IMG/VR virus record: IMGVR_UViG_3300017989_003481
Location: 1-20,483 of that record
From: a virus
Reading direction: 5' to 3' (one strand)
Length of the DNA stretch: 20,483 nt
Shown: positions 1-5,849 of the stretch, piece after piece
Numbering within the stretch: position 1 is the stretch's first letter
Layout of the letters: each line of letters begins with the position of its first letter
Position numbers and translations under genes: made by a program
Notes under the pieces: generated by a model
Told to the model about the DNA's origin: nothing
The model's input: only the letters and a program-made list of their open reading frames with translations
Database searches by the model: none

Positions 1-1
1 A

Positions 2-169
2 GACAACGAGTTAGGGGATTCGGCCGAAGCAACTACAGCGCCAGCTACAGTACGCACGAACGCCGACGAACTGCCCGAGGACCTGGCCGAAGTGGTCGAA
101 CGCTGGGGCCGGCTGTCACCTGCAATCAAGGCGGGCATTCTGGCGATGATCCGCACGGAGGAACCTTGA
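2..169 (+). CDS. C-terminal fragment, possibly of a phage/planctomycete recombinase (5' end outside window)
   Basis: An open frame runs from the window edge to TGA at 167-169 and encodes 55 residues. The visible part has an acidic, low-complexity segment (Ala/Thr-rich), then an amphipathic tail reading LPEDLAEVVERWGRLSPAIK followed by AGILAMIR. From memory, tails of the form 'DLA.VV..W..L...I.AGI.AM' end many planctomycete tyrosine recombinases and other mobile-element proteins. An integrase next to the terminase genes would be a common prophage layout. No catalytic residue is visible, so the family call is inference. The reading frame itself is supported by good codon use right up to the stop and a possible terminator downstream. 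Confidence 0.5.
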   Translation, partial: DNELGDSAEATTAPATVRTNADELPEDLAEVVERWGRLSPAIKAGILAMIRTEEP

Positions 170-202
170 CAGATTTTGCCGGGGTCCTTCCCAGGGGGAC
201 GG

Positions 203-240
203 CGCGGGGGGCTTCGCCCGGCGATCGGTCGGCTTTTTTT
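203..240 (+). terminator. Possible rho-independent terminator after the left-edge gene
   Basis: A GGGC-TTC-GCCC mini-hairpin (around 208-219) is followed by a GC-rich stretch and seven T residues at 234-240. The stem is short and separated from the T run, so this is a weak call. The rest of 170-432 is GC-rich non-coding sequence with short inverted repeats such as GGGGCCC/GGGCCCC at 327-353. I see no gene or clear promoter in it. Confidence 0.3.
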
Positions 241-432
241 CACGCGATGGGCAAAAGTTGGGAGTAAGTAAGCGCGCACGCGGCGCGGCTTCGCCACGAC
301 CGACCGGACCCCGTAGGTACTACCCCGGGGCCCGGCCCAAGACACGGGGCCCCAAGAGATTGCACGGTTTCTGCGCGCACCCAGTTTTCCGGGATTGCTT
401 CTTCTTCCTTGTATTCTTCAGACCCGGAAGCA

Positions 433-753
433 ATGGCGAGCGAACTCGACGAAATCTACGCAATAGAGACGCTCCTGAACAAGGCAGCAGAGCCGCGCGA
501 TCTCGTTGCCGCGTTTGGCGTCTTCGATATTCAGGTATCATTACTGAATGCTCCGGTCGCCGCCACGCTGTTTCGCTCGGCGGTCGCCGGCGACACGTCA
601 GCCGCAAAGATGTGGTTAATAAATCGTGACCCGGCGAGTTGGTCAACGCGCAGCCGTGCTCCGCAGGCTCCGAGAAAAGGACCGGACGGAGACGAGGAGT
701 CTCGCGACTCGTCGCCGGCTAATCCATTCGAGCGGCTACGCCTAGTAGGTTGA
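433..753 (+). CDS. Small protein with a terminase-associated 'GD..A..W..NR.P..W' motif
   Basis: This 106-residue protein starts at ATG 433, preceded at close range by GGAAG. A TTG start at 409 in the same frame is the alternative. The N-terminal half is predicted helical. Residues about 57-74 read AGDTSAAKMWLINRDPASW, which resembles the 'GN..A..FWLKNR.P..W' signature found at the end of helix-turn-helix domains in small phage proteins encoded beside small terminases. The C-terminal tail is basic and Ser/Pro-rich and looks disordered. The stop at 751-753 lies only four bases before the small terminase start, so the two are probably co-transcribed. A DNA-binding or packaging-accessory role is inference from the motif and position. 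An 8-bp inverted repeat covers its start codon. Confidence 0.6.
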   Translation: MASELDEIYAIETLLNKAAEPRDLVAAFGVFDIQVSLLNAPVAATLFRSAVAGDTSAAKMWLINRDPASWSTRSRAPQAPRKGPDGDEESRDSSPANPFERLRLVG

Positions 754-757
754 TCGC

Positions 758-1384
758 ATGACATTGAAGCAGCTCGCCGCGCAGCTCGGCGTCTCAACTA
801 AGACGATACGCTCCTGGGTCGATCGCGGCCTGCCGCACGGTCGCCGCGGTCGGGCCTACGATTTCGATCCGCAGCGCGTGGCCGAGTGGCTCGTCGAGGC
901 CGGCCTGGCCAAGACCCGGCGCGTGGTACGCACGCGCGGCGAGGTGGCTCGCTTCTTCGAGGTCTCCGAACGCACGATCGGCTACTGGCAATCGCGAGGC
1001 ATGCCGGGCGGGCCCGGCGATTACGACCTCGACGAGATCGTATCATGGCGAGAACGAGAGGGCCTCGGCCGCAGCGACGAGGACAGCGTCCGCGCGCTGG
1101 GCCAGCGAATCGACAACGAAATGAAGCAGCTAAAGCTCGGCCAGCTCCGCGGCGAGCTGATCGCTGTAGAGCCGATCGTCCGGTTGTTCACCCGCCACAT
1201 ACACGAGGCGAAGGCCATTTTTGAGCAGATCCCGGAACGCGTGCTGTCGGCACTGCCAGCGCAGACGCCGGCCAAGACACGACGTCGGATCCGCCAGCAG
1301 TGCCGCAAGATTATCGACGACTCGTTGCGGTCGCTCTCCGATCTGTTGGCCGCTCCCGAGTTGACTGCTGAGGAGGCCCCGTAA
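758..1384 (+). CDS. terS: Phage terminase small subunit, Nu1-like, with duplicated HTH
   Basis: The small terminase binds the packaging site on phage DNA and recruits the large subunit. This 208-residue protein contains two similar winged-helix (MerR/excisionase-type) units. The first, at residues 1-50, has LKQLAAQLGVSTKTIRSWVDRG. The second, at about 58-105, has RGEVARFFEVSERTIGYWQSRGMP. Both end in a D-x-(D/E)-x-(V/I) helix. Lambda Nu1 has one such DNA-binding domain, so the tandem copy is notable. The C-terminal half (about 115-208) is helical and charged, as expected for oligomerisation and contact with the large subunit. Its last codons carry GAGGAGG (1370-1376), the ribosome-binding site of the next gene, which starts two bases after the stop. 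This implies translational coupling. The assignment is strong from domains plus adjacency to the large terminase. Confidence 0.85.
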   Translation: MTLKQLAAQLGVSTKTIRSWVDRGLPHGRRGRAYDFDPQRVAEWLVEAGLAKTRRVVRTRGEVARFFEVSERTIGYWQSRGMPGGPGDYDLDEIVSWREREGLGRSDEDSVRALGQRIDNEMKQLKLGQLRGELIAVEPIVRLFTRHIHEAKAIFEQIPERVLSALPAQTPAKTRRRIRQQCRKIIDDSLRSLSDLLAAPELTAEEAP

Positions 1385-1385
1385 G

Positions 1386-3404
1386 ATGCTGGCCGCCGTG
1401 ATCATGGTAAGCTCCATAATACTCAGCCCGATCAGCCAGGTCATCGCCGCCGGCCGGGAAGCCTGGCAGCCGGCTCCGCGGCCGGTACGATCGCAATGGT
1501 GTGTCGAGCATATCAAAATCCCGAGTCAGACCGGCGCGCAGCCTGGCTCATTCGACCTCGCTCACGGCCATCCGTACATTCGCGAGATCCTCGACGCCGT
1601 CGACGATCCAGACATACGCCGGATCACGTTCATTGCCTGCACGCAGATCGGCAAAACGGAGGCGGTCAAGGCGATCGCGCTGAGCCAGGGCGAGGTTGAT
1701 CGGGCGCCGATGATGTTCGCCGGTCCCGACCAGGTCTACACGCGCGAGCACCGCCGGGTGATCTACATGACGGCCGAGGCCTCGCCCACGTTATCGAGGC
1801 GGATCCCGCCCGAGCGGCTACGTAACGATTTATGGATCGATCTCCAGAAGAGCCTGGTATACCTGGCCTGGAGCGGATCCTCGCAACGGCTCTCCGGCCG
1901 CGCCTGCAAGGTGGTCCTGTGCAGCGAGGTCGATCGCTGGCAGAACTCGCCGACGCTGGCCGAGGAGCGGACGAAGGCCTTTTCGGCCAACTCGACCGTG
2001 ATCTTCGAGGGCACGCCGGTCGATCATTCGCCGTATCTGGAGGATTACTACAAGCAGAGCGATCGCCGCACGTTTCACGTCCCCTGTCCGCAATGCGGCC
2101 ACTGGCAGGCGTTGCGATTCTTTCCGCACCGCAAGGGCCCCTACGCCGGCCGCGGCGGCGTGGGCGGCCTGAAAGACGAGCGCGGCAACTGGCGATCGCC
2201 CGAGCAGGCGCGGCTGGCCGCATATTATATTTGCGAGCGCGGATGCCGGATCGAGGAAGAGGACCGGATGGAGATGATCCGTCTCGGCCGCTGGGTGCGC
2301 GACGGCCAGCGGATCGACGCCGGCGGCACCCTGTGCGGCACGGCGAAGAATCCATGCCGCCACGCCGGCTACCGGCTGAACTCGCTGTATTCCTCGACGA
2401 TCACCTTCGGCGACGCGGCGGAGAAATACCTCGGCATTCGCGATTCCCAGGAAGGACTTTCGCGATTCTTCAACGACTGGCTGGGGCTGGGATTCACTGC
2501 CCGCGGCCGCACGCCGTCTTGGAAGGATCTCGGCCAGCGGCTGGCCGGTCCCGTGCCGCGCGGCGTGATCCCGCGGGCGGCATATTTCCTAGTCGCGGCG
2601 GCCGACGTCCAGGAGAGAGGAGTATATTGGTCCGTCCGCGCGTTCGGCGATCGCAAGACGAGCTGGTTGGTGGATTTCGGCTACCTGGCCAAACAACTCC
2701 GGCTCGGCATCGGCGAGGACGATCAGGCCGAGGAGCAGATCGCCAGCGACCTGGCGCAACTCGACGAGGCGGTGCTTTCGCGGCGCTGGCCGGTCGACGG
2801 CCAAAACGCCCGCGGCCTGTCCCATCTTGCGGTCCGGCTCCTGGGCGTCGACCGAGGTTACCGAGCCACCGATGTAGACGCCTTCATCCGCGCGCATCCG
2901 GGGACCCGCGTGACGGCCGTCTACGGCGATCCCAAGATCACGCCCGGCACGCTCTATCGTCCGATGAAGACCGAGCGTTCGGCCCGCGACGGCCGCCTGG
3001 TCCCGGTCGAGGATCCTCGCACATGGGGCATCGAGACGGGGGCCTACAAATCGGAGATCTCCGACCGCTGGTTCGCCGACCGCACGCAACCGGGCGTATG
3101 GTGGCTGCCGTCGGACATTTTAGAGACCGACGGGGGCGAGGACTATCTCCGCCAGATCACGGCCGAGAGCCGCCGCTTCGAGCTGCTGAACGGCCGGAAA
3201 GTGGTCCGCTGGTTGCTAATTTCCAAGGGCGCGCCGAATCACTACTTCGACACCGAGGTATACAGCGCGTGCCTGGCCGACATGATCGTCGGCAACTGCT
3301 GGGAGGCCGCCGAGTGGGCCGTCCCGCAGCGTGTCGCGGCCGCCCGCGACGAACACGAACACGCCGCCCGCGAAGCGCCGGCGGACGATTTTTCGGCCAG
3401 ATAG
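1386..3404 (+). CDS. terL: Phage terminase large subunit, GpA family (ATPase and nuclease)
   Basis: This 672-residue protein is of the lambda gpA class, which pumps DNA into the prohead and cuts concatemers. Visible features, in order, are: the 'REAWQPAPRPVRSQW' entry region (24-38); a Walker A-like loop TQIGKT at 86-91; a Walker B-like strand VVLCSEVDRW at 176-185; coupling motif EGTP at 208-211; and a zinc-binding insert with CPQC (234-237) plus CERGC (283-287), followed by the family's M..G.W segment. The nuclease domain begins at AAADVQERG (404-412), where D407 matches the first catalytic acid. ATG 1386 is chosen because GAGGAGG lies nine bases upstream; ATG 1404 is an alternative. The acidic-basic C-terminal tail probably docks on the portal. 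The length is normal for the family. Confidence 0.95.
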   Translation: MLAAVIMVSSIILSPISQVIAAGREAWQPAPRPVRSQWCVEHIKIPSQTGAQPGSFDLAHGHPYIREILDAVDDPDIRRITFIACTQIGKTEAVKAIALSQGEVDRAPMMFAGPDQVYTREHRRVIYMTAEASPTLSRRIPPERLRNDLWIDLQKSLVYLAWSGSSQRLSGRACKVVLCSEVDRWQNSPTLAEERTKAFSANSTVIFEGTPVDHSPYLEDYYKQSDRRTFHVPCPQCGHWQALRFFPHRKGPYAGRGGVGGLKDERGNWRSPEQARLAAYYICERGCRIEEEDRMEMIRLGRWVRDGQRIDAGGTLCGTAKNPCRHAGYRLNSLYSSTITFGDAAEKYLGIRDSQEGLSRFFNDWLGLGFTARGRTPSWKDLGQRLAGPVPRGVIPRAAYFLVAAADVQERGVYWSVRAFGDRKTSWLVDFGYLAKQLRLGIGEDDQAEEQIASDLAQLDEAVLSRRWPVDGQNARGLSHLAVRLLGVDRGYRATDVDAFIRAHPGTRVTAVYGDPKITPGTLYRPMKTERSARDGRLVPVEDPRTWGIETGAYKSEISDRWFADRTQPGVWWLPSDILETDGGEDYLRQITAESRRFELLNGRKVVRWLLISKGAPNHYFDTEVYSACLADMIVGNCWEAAEWAVPQRVAAARDEHEHAAREAPADDFSAR

Positions 3405-3442
3405 GGCCGACAGACAATCCTTTACAGAAAGCGAAGTTGATA

Positions 3443-3721
3443 ATGGCAAAGAGCACAGCAAAACCGGCCAAGCCCTTGGCCGACGATCCCGCCGCCGACG
3501 TCGTCGAGCAGCCGGCGACCAAGCCCGCGCCGCCCCGGGCCCGGCAGTCGTCGGCCCCATTCTGTCCATATCATAAAAAAACGCGATGCAAGGCGGGCCA
3601 CAGCGATGCCTATTTCACGCGTTACTACTGCCCAGAGGAGGGCTGCACCTACTCGCAGAAGGTCGCGCGGCCGAACATGCCGTCGCGGCTGCACCGCGCG
3701 GAAGATTTTGGAGCGCGGTAG
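3443..3721 (+). CDS. Small zinc-ribbon protein of the packaging module
   Basis: This 92-residue protein has a Lys/Ala/Pro-rich disordered N-terminus (1-38). A compact zinc-ribbon-like C-terminus follows, with CPYH at 41-44, C49, H53, and CPEEGC at 63-68. The Cys/His spacing is right for one structural zinc. The sequence after the second knuckle (YSQKVARP) resembles short zinc ribbons common in phage accessory proteins, but I cannot name a family. The ATG at 3443 follows a weak GAAG. It sits between the large terminase and a nuclease gene (three-base gap after its stop), so it is co-transcribed with them. A DNA- or RNA-binding accessory role is inference. A run of A residues in the knuckle codons (CAT AAA AAA ACG) does not disrupt the frame. 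Confidence 0.7.
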   Translation: MAKSTAKPAKPLADDPAADVVEQPATKPAPPRARQSSAPFCPYHKKTRCKAGHSDAYFTRYYCPEEGCTYSQKVARPNMPSRLHRAEDFGAR

Positions 3722-3724
3722 CGG

Positions 3725-4099
3725 ATGCTGCACAAATCGCACTGGAGCGCGCATCTTCGCGGCCGTCCGAAGCAGCGCGGCGAAATGAACAAGCTCGAAA
3801 GCGCCTGGGCGGCCGAGTTGGAAACCCGCCGGCTGGCCGGCGAGTTGCTCTGGTGGCGATACGAGGCGGCCACGCTGAAGCTGACCGAGAAGACTCCCGG
3901 CGGCAAGCCGGGCATCCGCTACACGCCCGACTTCCTGGTGATGCTCCCGGACGGCCTGCTGGAGTGTCACGAGGTAAAGGGTTTCGCGGCCCCCGTCGAC
4001 CTCAACCGTCTGAAGCTGGCCGCCGACATATTTCCGTTTCGCTTCCTGCTGGTCCGTCGCGGCAAAAAAAACTCCGGTTGGCAGACCGAGGAGTTTTAG
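3725..4099 (+). CDS. DUF1064-type phage endonuclease (PD-(D/E)XK fold)
   Basis: This 124-residue protein matches the DUF1064 pattern of small phage nucleases, thought to act on branched or unpackaged DNA. The body starts MNKLESAWAAELE (21-33), with a helix supplying a Glu. 'WWRYEAATLKL' follows, then YTPDF with catalytic D69, and ECHEVKG with E83 and K85, which is the E-x-K of the PD-(D/E)XK core. The C-terminal strand is FPFRFLLVRR. ATG 3725 lies three bases after the previous stop; the conserved part would also fit a start at ATG 3785. The run of eight A residues at 4064-4071 encodes K-K-N near the natural end of the family, so no frameshift is needed. The gene ends at 4099, exactly abutting the convergent regulator at 4100. 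Confidence 0.8.
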   Translation: MLHKSHWSAHLRGRPKQRGEMNKLESAWAAELETRRLAGELLWWRYEAATLKLTEKTPGGKPGIRYTPDFLVMLPDGLLECHEVKGFAAPVDLNRLKLAADIFPFRFLLVRRGKKNSGWQTEEF

Positions 4100-4333
4100 T
4101 CATTCCGGCAACAGACTCCGCGGCTTGCAGCCCAGGGCCTCGGCGATCGCCGGCAGCCGCTGGAGGGTCAAGTGGCGTCCGGCCTCGGCGTGGTACCAGG
4201 TCGAGGTCGGCATGCCCGCCCGGTCGGCCGCTTGTTCGACGGTAAGCTTCTTCCGTAGCCGCCGCCGGCGGATGATCGCGCCGACCCTGCCGGAATAAGT
4301 GGTTTCGTTTTGTTGTTTGAGTGGTCTAGCCAT
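4100..4333 (-). CDS. XRE/Cro-type helix-turn-helix regulator
   Basis: This is a 77-residue DNA-binding protein. The HTH (about residues 17-70) reads IIRRRRLRKKLTVEQAADRA then GMPTSTWYHAEAGR, followed by LQRLPAIAEALG, the classic XRE helix 2-3-4 layout with 'L..iA.aLg'. The N-terminus is basic. I chose ATG at 4331-4333 (MARPLKQQ) because longer starts (4343-4348, 4367-4369) lack a ribosome-binding site and extend further into the upstream gene. With this start the two genes overlap by eight bases, suggesting translational coupling. It is the last gene of a minus-strand cassette placed inside the structural genes. It is a candidate repressor for the palindromes at 5375-5578, which is inference. 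Confidence 0.75.
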   Translation of the reverse strand: MARPLKQQNETTYSGRVGAIIRRRRLRKKLTVEQAADRAGMPTSTWYHAEAGRHLTLQRLPAIAEALGCKPRSLLPE

Positions 4334-4586
4334 TGTCGAGCCCATCATTGAAAGGGGTTGGTGAGCCAAAGATCGGTGGGATTCCCGCCATCGCGTCGAG
4401 GATGATCCGCGTGCTGTGCATCATTGACACGTGATCGACCGGGCTGGCGACGGCAGAGAAAAGCCGCCTGTCCGGCCCGAACAGATTCCAGCGGCAACGC
4501 CCGCCGCCGAGGACCTCGAATTCGATCCGCGTGACGTCGACCATTCCGTCCTGTCCGCAGATCGCTTCTTGTAGAGTGTTAGCCAT
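4326..4586 (-). CDS. Small hypothetical protein of the inverted regulatory cassette
   Basis: This 86-residue protein is of no family I recognise. It is supported by a strong ribosome-binding site (AAAGGAG, eight bases before the ATG at 4584-4586) and by overlap with the downstream HTH gene. The sequence has a mixed alpha/beta look: an N-terminal helix (NTLQEAICGQDG), a central strand pair (RIEFEVLGGGRCRWNLFGP) and a helical segment ending IILDAMAG, then a Pro/Gly-rich tail. There is no signal peptide or membrane segment. It could be an anti-repressor or co-regulator given its neighbours, but nothing in the sequence shows this. Confidence 0.6.
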   Translation of the reverse strand: MANTLQEAICGQDGMVDVTRIEFEVLGGGRCRWNLFGPDRRLFSAVASPVDHVSMMHSTRIILDAMAGIPPIFGSPTPFNDGLDNG

Positions 4587-4668
4587 TGGCAGCTCCTTTC
4601 TAAAAATAGGTGACGACGAACGTCCATCTTATCTATGCCCCGGTGTCGGCCGAGATTTAGCGTTATCT

Positions 4669-4710
4669 GAAAAAAAGGGAGAAACGGGCCGGCCCCCGGA
4701 GGGGCCGGCC
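4669..4710 (-). terminator. Rho-independent terminator for the sigma-like gene
   Basis: On the minus strand a perfect 10-bp stem GGCCGGCCCC/GGGGCCGGCC with a four-base loop (4687-4710) begins six bases past the stop codon at 4717. It is followed, after a short pyrimidine stretch, by seven T residues (complement of A 4670-4676). The stem strength and position suggest a terminator. The gap between stem and T run is longer than ideal. The next gene (4586) may depend on read-through or on its own promoter; the 4587-4668 spacer shows no convincing promoter. Confidence 0.65.
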
Positions 4711-4716
4711 GTCCGT

Positions 4717-5223
4717 TCAGGACTGGAAACCGTGCCAGCTTTCGGCCAGTTCCCGGCGAATCTGCGAGACCCGGCCGGCCGAAACGCCGAATCGATCGGC
4801 GGCTTCTCCGGTCCGGTCTCCCATTGCCAGGCTCGTGGCGACTTGCCGCTGCAGATCGGTTAGCGTGCCGATCCACTGCCGCACGTCCAAGCGAAAGGCC
4901 GCGATTCTCGCCGGATCGTCCCCGGTGCGGTAGACCGCCGCCGGATCAAGACGGAATCGCCCCGGCTTTTCCCGGTCGGGCGATGGCGGGCCGTCGATCG
5001 ACCGGATCGACTCCGAGAAAACCCGCCCGCTCGCCACGCGGCGAACCGCGTAGGCCGCCAGACTGCCCGGCGTTGCTTCGTCCGATGCAAGTTGCATCAA
5101 CTCGAAAGCCACGCTTGCCGAGTCGGCGAGTTTGGTTTCCCGGTCCGCGTCGCCGGCGAAACGCCGCTTGGCGGCCAGAATTACCACTGGCAGAACATCG
5201 TCCTGGAAGTTACACTTCCCCAT
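4717..5223 (-). CDS. Sigma-70 region-4-like DNA-binding regulator
   Basis: This 168-residue protein has a sigma-4-type HTH at its C-terminus. Residues about 119-160 read TLTDLQRQVATSLAMGDRTG followed by EAADRFGVSAGRVSQIRREL, the 'L...qrqv..L..G.t..e.A..lgvs.grvsq.rr.L' pattern. The N-terminal half (DDVLPVVILAAKRRFAGDAD onward) is helical and recalls a degenerate sigma region 2 (VAFELMQLA, YAVRRVASGR), but no clear core-binding motif can be shown. ATG 5223 is preceded by AGGAGA at seven bases. The frame stays open upstream to 5349, so a longer form cannot be excluded. I recall similar proteins from planctomycete genomes. It may be an alternative sigma or phage late activator, or a repressor using this HTH. 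It has its own promoter, leader and terminator. Confidence 0.7.
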   Translation of the reverse strand: MGKCNFQDDVLPVVILAAKRRFAGDADRETKLADSASVAFELMQLASDEATPGSLAAYAVRRVASGRVFSESIRSIDGPPSPDREKPGRFRLDPAAVYRTGDDPARIAAFRLDVRQWIGTLTDLQRQVATSLAMGDRTGEAADRFGVSAGRVSQIRRELAESWHGFQS

Positions 5224-5254
5224 GGTTCGTTTCTCCTGACTAGGGGGCACAGCT

Positions 5255-5286
5255 CGGCCCGGGCTGACCCATTCAGTTCCGGGCCG
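5255..5286 (-). promoter_or_regulatory. Structured hairpin in the 5' leader of the sigma-like gene
   Basis: On the minus strand, arms CGGCCCGG and CCGGGCCG (5279-5286 and 5255-5262) form an 8-bp stem. It continues, after a small bulge, into CTGA/TCAG closed by a five-base ATGGG loop. The hairpin ends about 30 bases before the start codon, next to the AGGAGA ribosome-binding site. A second palindrome GCCCCGCGGGGC (5308-5319) lies upstream. The leader from the predicted promoter is roughly 145 bases, long for a phage regulator. It could be a translational control element; no known RNA family is recognised. Confidence 0.45.
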
Positions 5287-5373
5287 TTTCTTTTCGCGAT
5301 CAAGGTAGCCCCGCGGGGCCCGCTCTGCTGATCGTCGCCGAATTGTCAAAGAGCCGTTTCGTTCATTGCTTAT

Positions 5374-5401
5374 ATTTTATCAGAATCCGATAAAACGTCA
5401 A
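5374..5401 (-). promoter_or_regulatory. Sigma-70-type promoter of the inverted regulatory cassette
   Basis: Read on the minus strand, TTGACG (5396-5401) and TAAAAT (5374-5379) are separated by 16 bases. Both are five-of-six matches to the -35 and -10 consensus. This is the clearest promoter in the window. It points towards the sigma-like gene, and the local sequence is markedly AT-richer than its surroundings. Confidence 0.65.
5375..5395. promoter_or_regulatory. Palindromic operator within the cassette promoter
   Basis: TTTTATCAGA (5375-5384) and TCCGATAAAA (5386-5395) form an inverted repeat about one central A, with nine of ten positions matching. It overlaps the -10 box and fills the spacer up to the -35 box, so a bound dimer would exclude RNA polymerase. 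Autorepression by the XRE or sigma-like protein of the same cassette is the simplest reading, but this is inference. Confidence 0.55.
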
Positions 5402-5436
5402 CCCCCAAAACCGAAAATTCCGAAAGTTTTCCAAAG

Positions 5437-5487
5437 TATTTCCGGCGAAATCCCCAATCCGTCGCCCGCGACATTTCGCCGGAAATA
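5437..5487. repeat. Perfect 15-bp inverted repeat in the divergent regulatory spacer
   Basis: TATTTCCGGCGAAAT (5437-5451) and its exact reverse complement ATTTCGCCGGAAATA (5473-5487) are separated by 21 bases. There is no T run after either arm, which argues against a terminator. Two sites in opposite orientation for a second regulator, or an RNA hairpin, are both possible. Confidence 0.6.
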
Positions 5488-5513
5488 ATCCGCCCGCCCC
5501 CCTCCGCTTGCAG

Positions 5514-5552
5514 GGCCCGCTTTCCAAACTTTGGAAAGCCGGGCCTCTTTTT
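5514..5552 (+). terminator. Hairpin with T-run upstream of the head operon (terminator or operator extension)
   Basis: GGCCCGC (5514-5520) plus TTTCCAAA pairs with TTTGGAAA plus GCCGGGCC (to 5545) with a single bulged base, giving a stem of about 15 bp. TCTTTTTC follows directly. On the plus strand this has terminator geometry and would insulate the head genes from upstream transcription. The inner part is also a candidate protein-binding palindrome, so the two functions may overlap. Confidence 0.45.
5521..5537. promoter_or_regulatory. Palindrome TTTCCAAA-C-TTTGGAAA, candidate operator 1
   Basis: A perfect 8-bp-arm palindrome with a one-base centre at 5529. It has the same core as the palindrome centred at 5570 (41 bp away). 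A half-site TTTCCAAA also occurs at 5428-5435. Repeated identical cores in a divergent spacer next to an HTH gene suggest operators. Confidence 0.5.
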
Positions 5553-5561
5553 CGCGCCGGC

Positions 5562-5578
5562 CTTCCAAAGTTTGGAAG
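5562..5578. promoter_or_regulatory. Palindrome CTTCCAAA-G-TTTGGAAG, candidate operator 2
   Basis: A perfect palindrome centred at 5570, differing from candidate operator 1 only in its outer base pair and centre. It lies just upstream of a possible -10 box (GATAAT, 5588-5593), so it would cover the -35 region of a promoter reading into the connector and portal genes. Confidence 0.5.
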
Positions 5579-5587
5579 TCTGCGGTG

Positions 5588-5593
5588 GATAAT
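5588..5593 (+). promoter_or_regulatory. Possible -10 box for the connector-portal-capsid operon
   Basis: GATAAT is a five-of-six match to the -10 consensus, about 28 bases before the GTG start at 5622. No good -35 box is present at the right distance, which would fit an activator-dependent promoter, for example one served by the sigma-like protein. Weak evidence. Confidence 0.25.
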
Positions 5594-5621
5594 CGCGCCG
5601 CGAATCGCTCATCATGTTCGC

Positions 5622-5828
5622 GTGACTGCCCAAGAACATCTCGACCTGATCGACGCCGTGATCGAGAAGCGGCTCCGCGGAGACGCCTACGAGTCCTATA
5701 GCGAGGCCGAGGCCCGTTTCGGCGGCACGCCGCTGGAAAAGCTCTATTCGCTCCGCACCGATCTGCAGCAAGAGATCGCCGCCTCGGCCGGCGGAAACTT
5801 CCGCCTGGCCGCCCCTTTCAGCGAGTAA
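5622..5828 (+). CDS. gpW-like head-tail connector protein (GTG start)
   Basis: This 68-residue protein reads MTAQEHLDLIDAVIEKRLRG then DAYESYSEAEARFGGTPLEK and LYSLRTDLQQEIAASAGG. This is the pattern of short gpW-type connectors: a helix ending 'rl.G.a..sYs', then 'f.g.tle.Ly.lr..Lq.eia...gG.fr.a'. Lambda gpW seals the filled head beneath the portal, and its gene sits between terminase and portal, exactly the location here. The GTG at 5622 gives the family's normal length. In-frame upstream codons run through the palindromic regulatory spacer and are unlikely to be translated. No clear ribosome-binding site is seen. The stop at 5828 is 21 bases before the portal start. Confidence 0.8.
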   Translation: MTAQEHLDLIDAVIEKRLRGDAYESYSEAEARFGGTPLEKLYSLRTDLQQEIAASAGGNFRLAAPFSE

Positions 5829-5849
5829 CCGTCGGATGAAATAGACCAG

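Noticed and set aside
1832-3442. Long plus-strand frame overlapping the large terminase
   Set aside because: Arg/Gly/Pro-rich shadow of the terminase frame; only its end, from ATG 3443 onward, is a real gene (the zinc ribbon).
3576-3582. A7 run in the zinc-ribbon gene as a slippery site
   Set aside because: The downstream zero frame completes the second zinc knuckle, so no shift is needed.
4064-4071. A8 run in the DUF1064 nuclease as a frameshift site
   Set aside because: The zero frame already ends as the family normally does (basic tail, EEF end), and no meaningful continuation exists in another frame.
5224-5349. N-terminal extension of the sigma-like protein
   Set aside because: The open frame continues upstream, but a good ribosome-binding site precedes ATG 5223, and the extension is Arg/Pro-rich and overlaps the structured leader.
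5508-5621. Longer start for the gpW-like gene
   Set aside because: This stretch holds palindromes and a terminator-like hairpin. The protein family starts at about the GTG at 5622.
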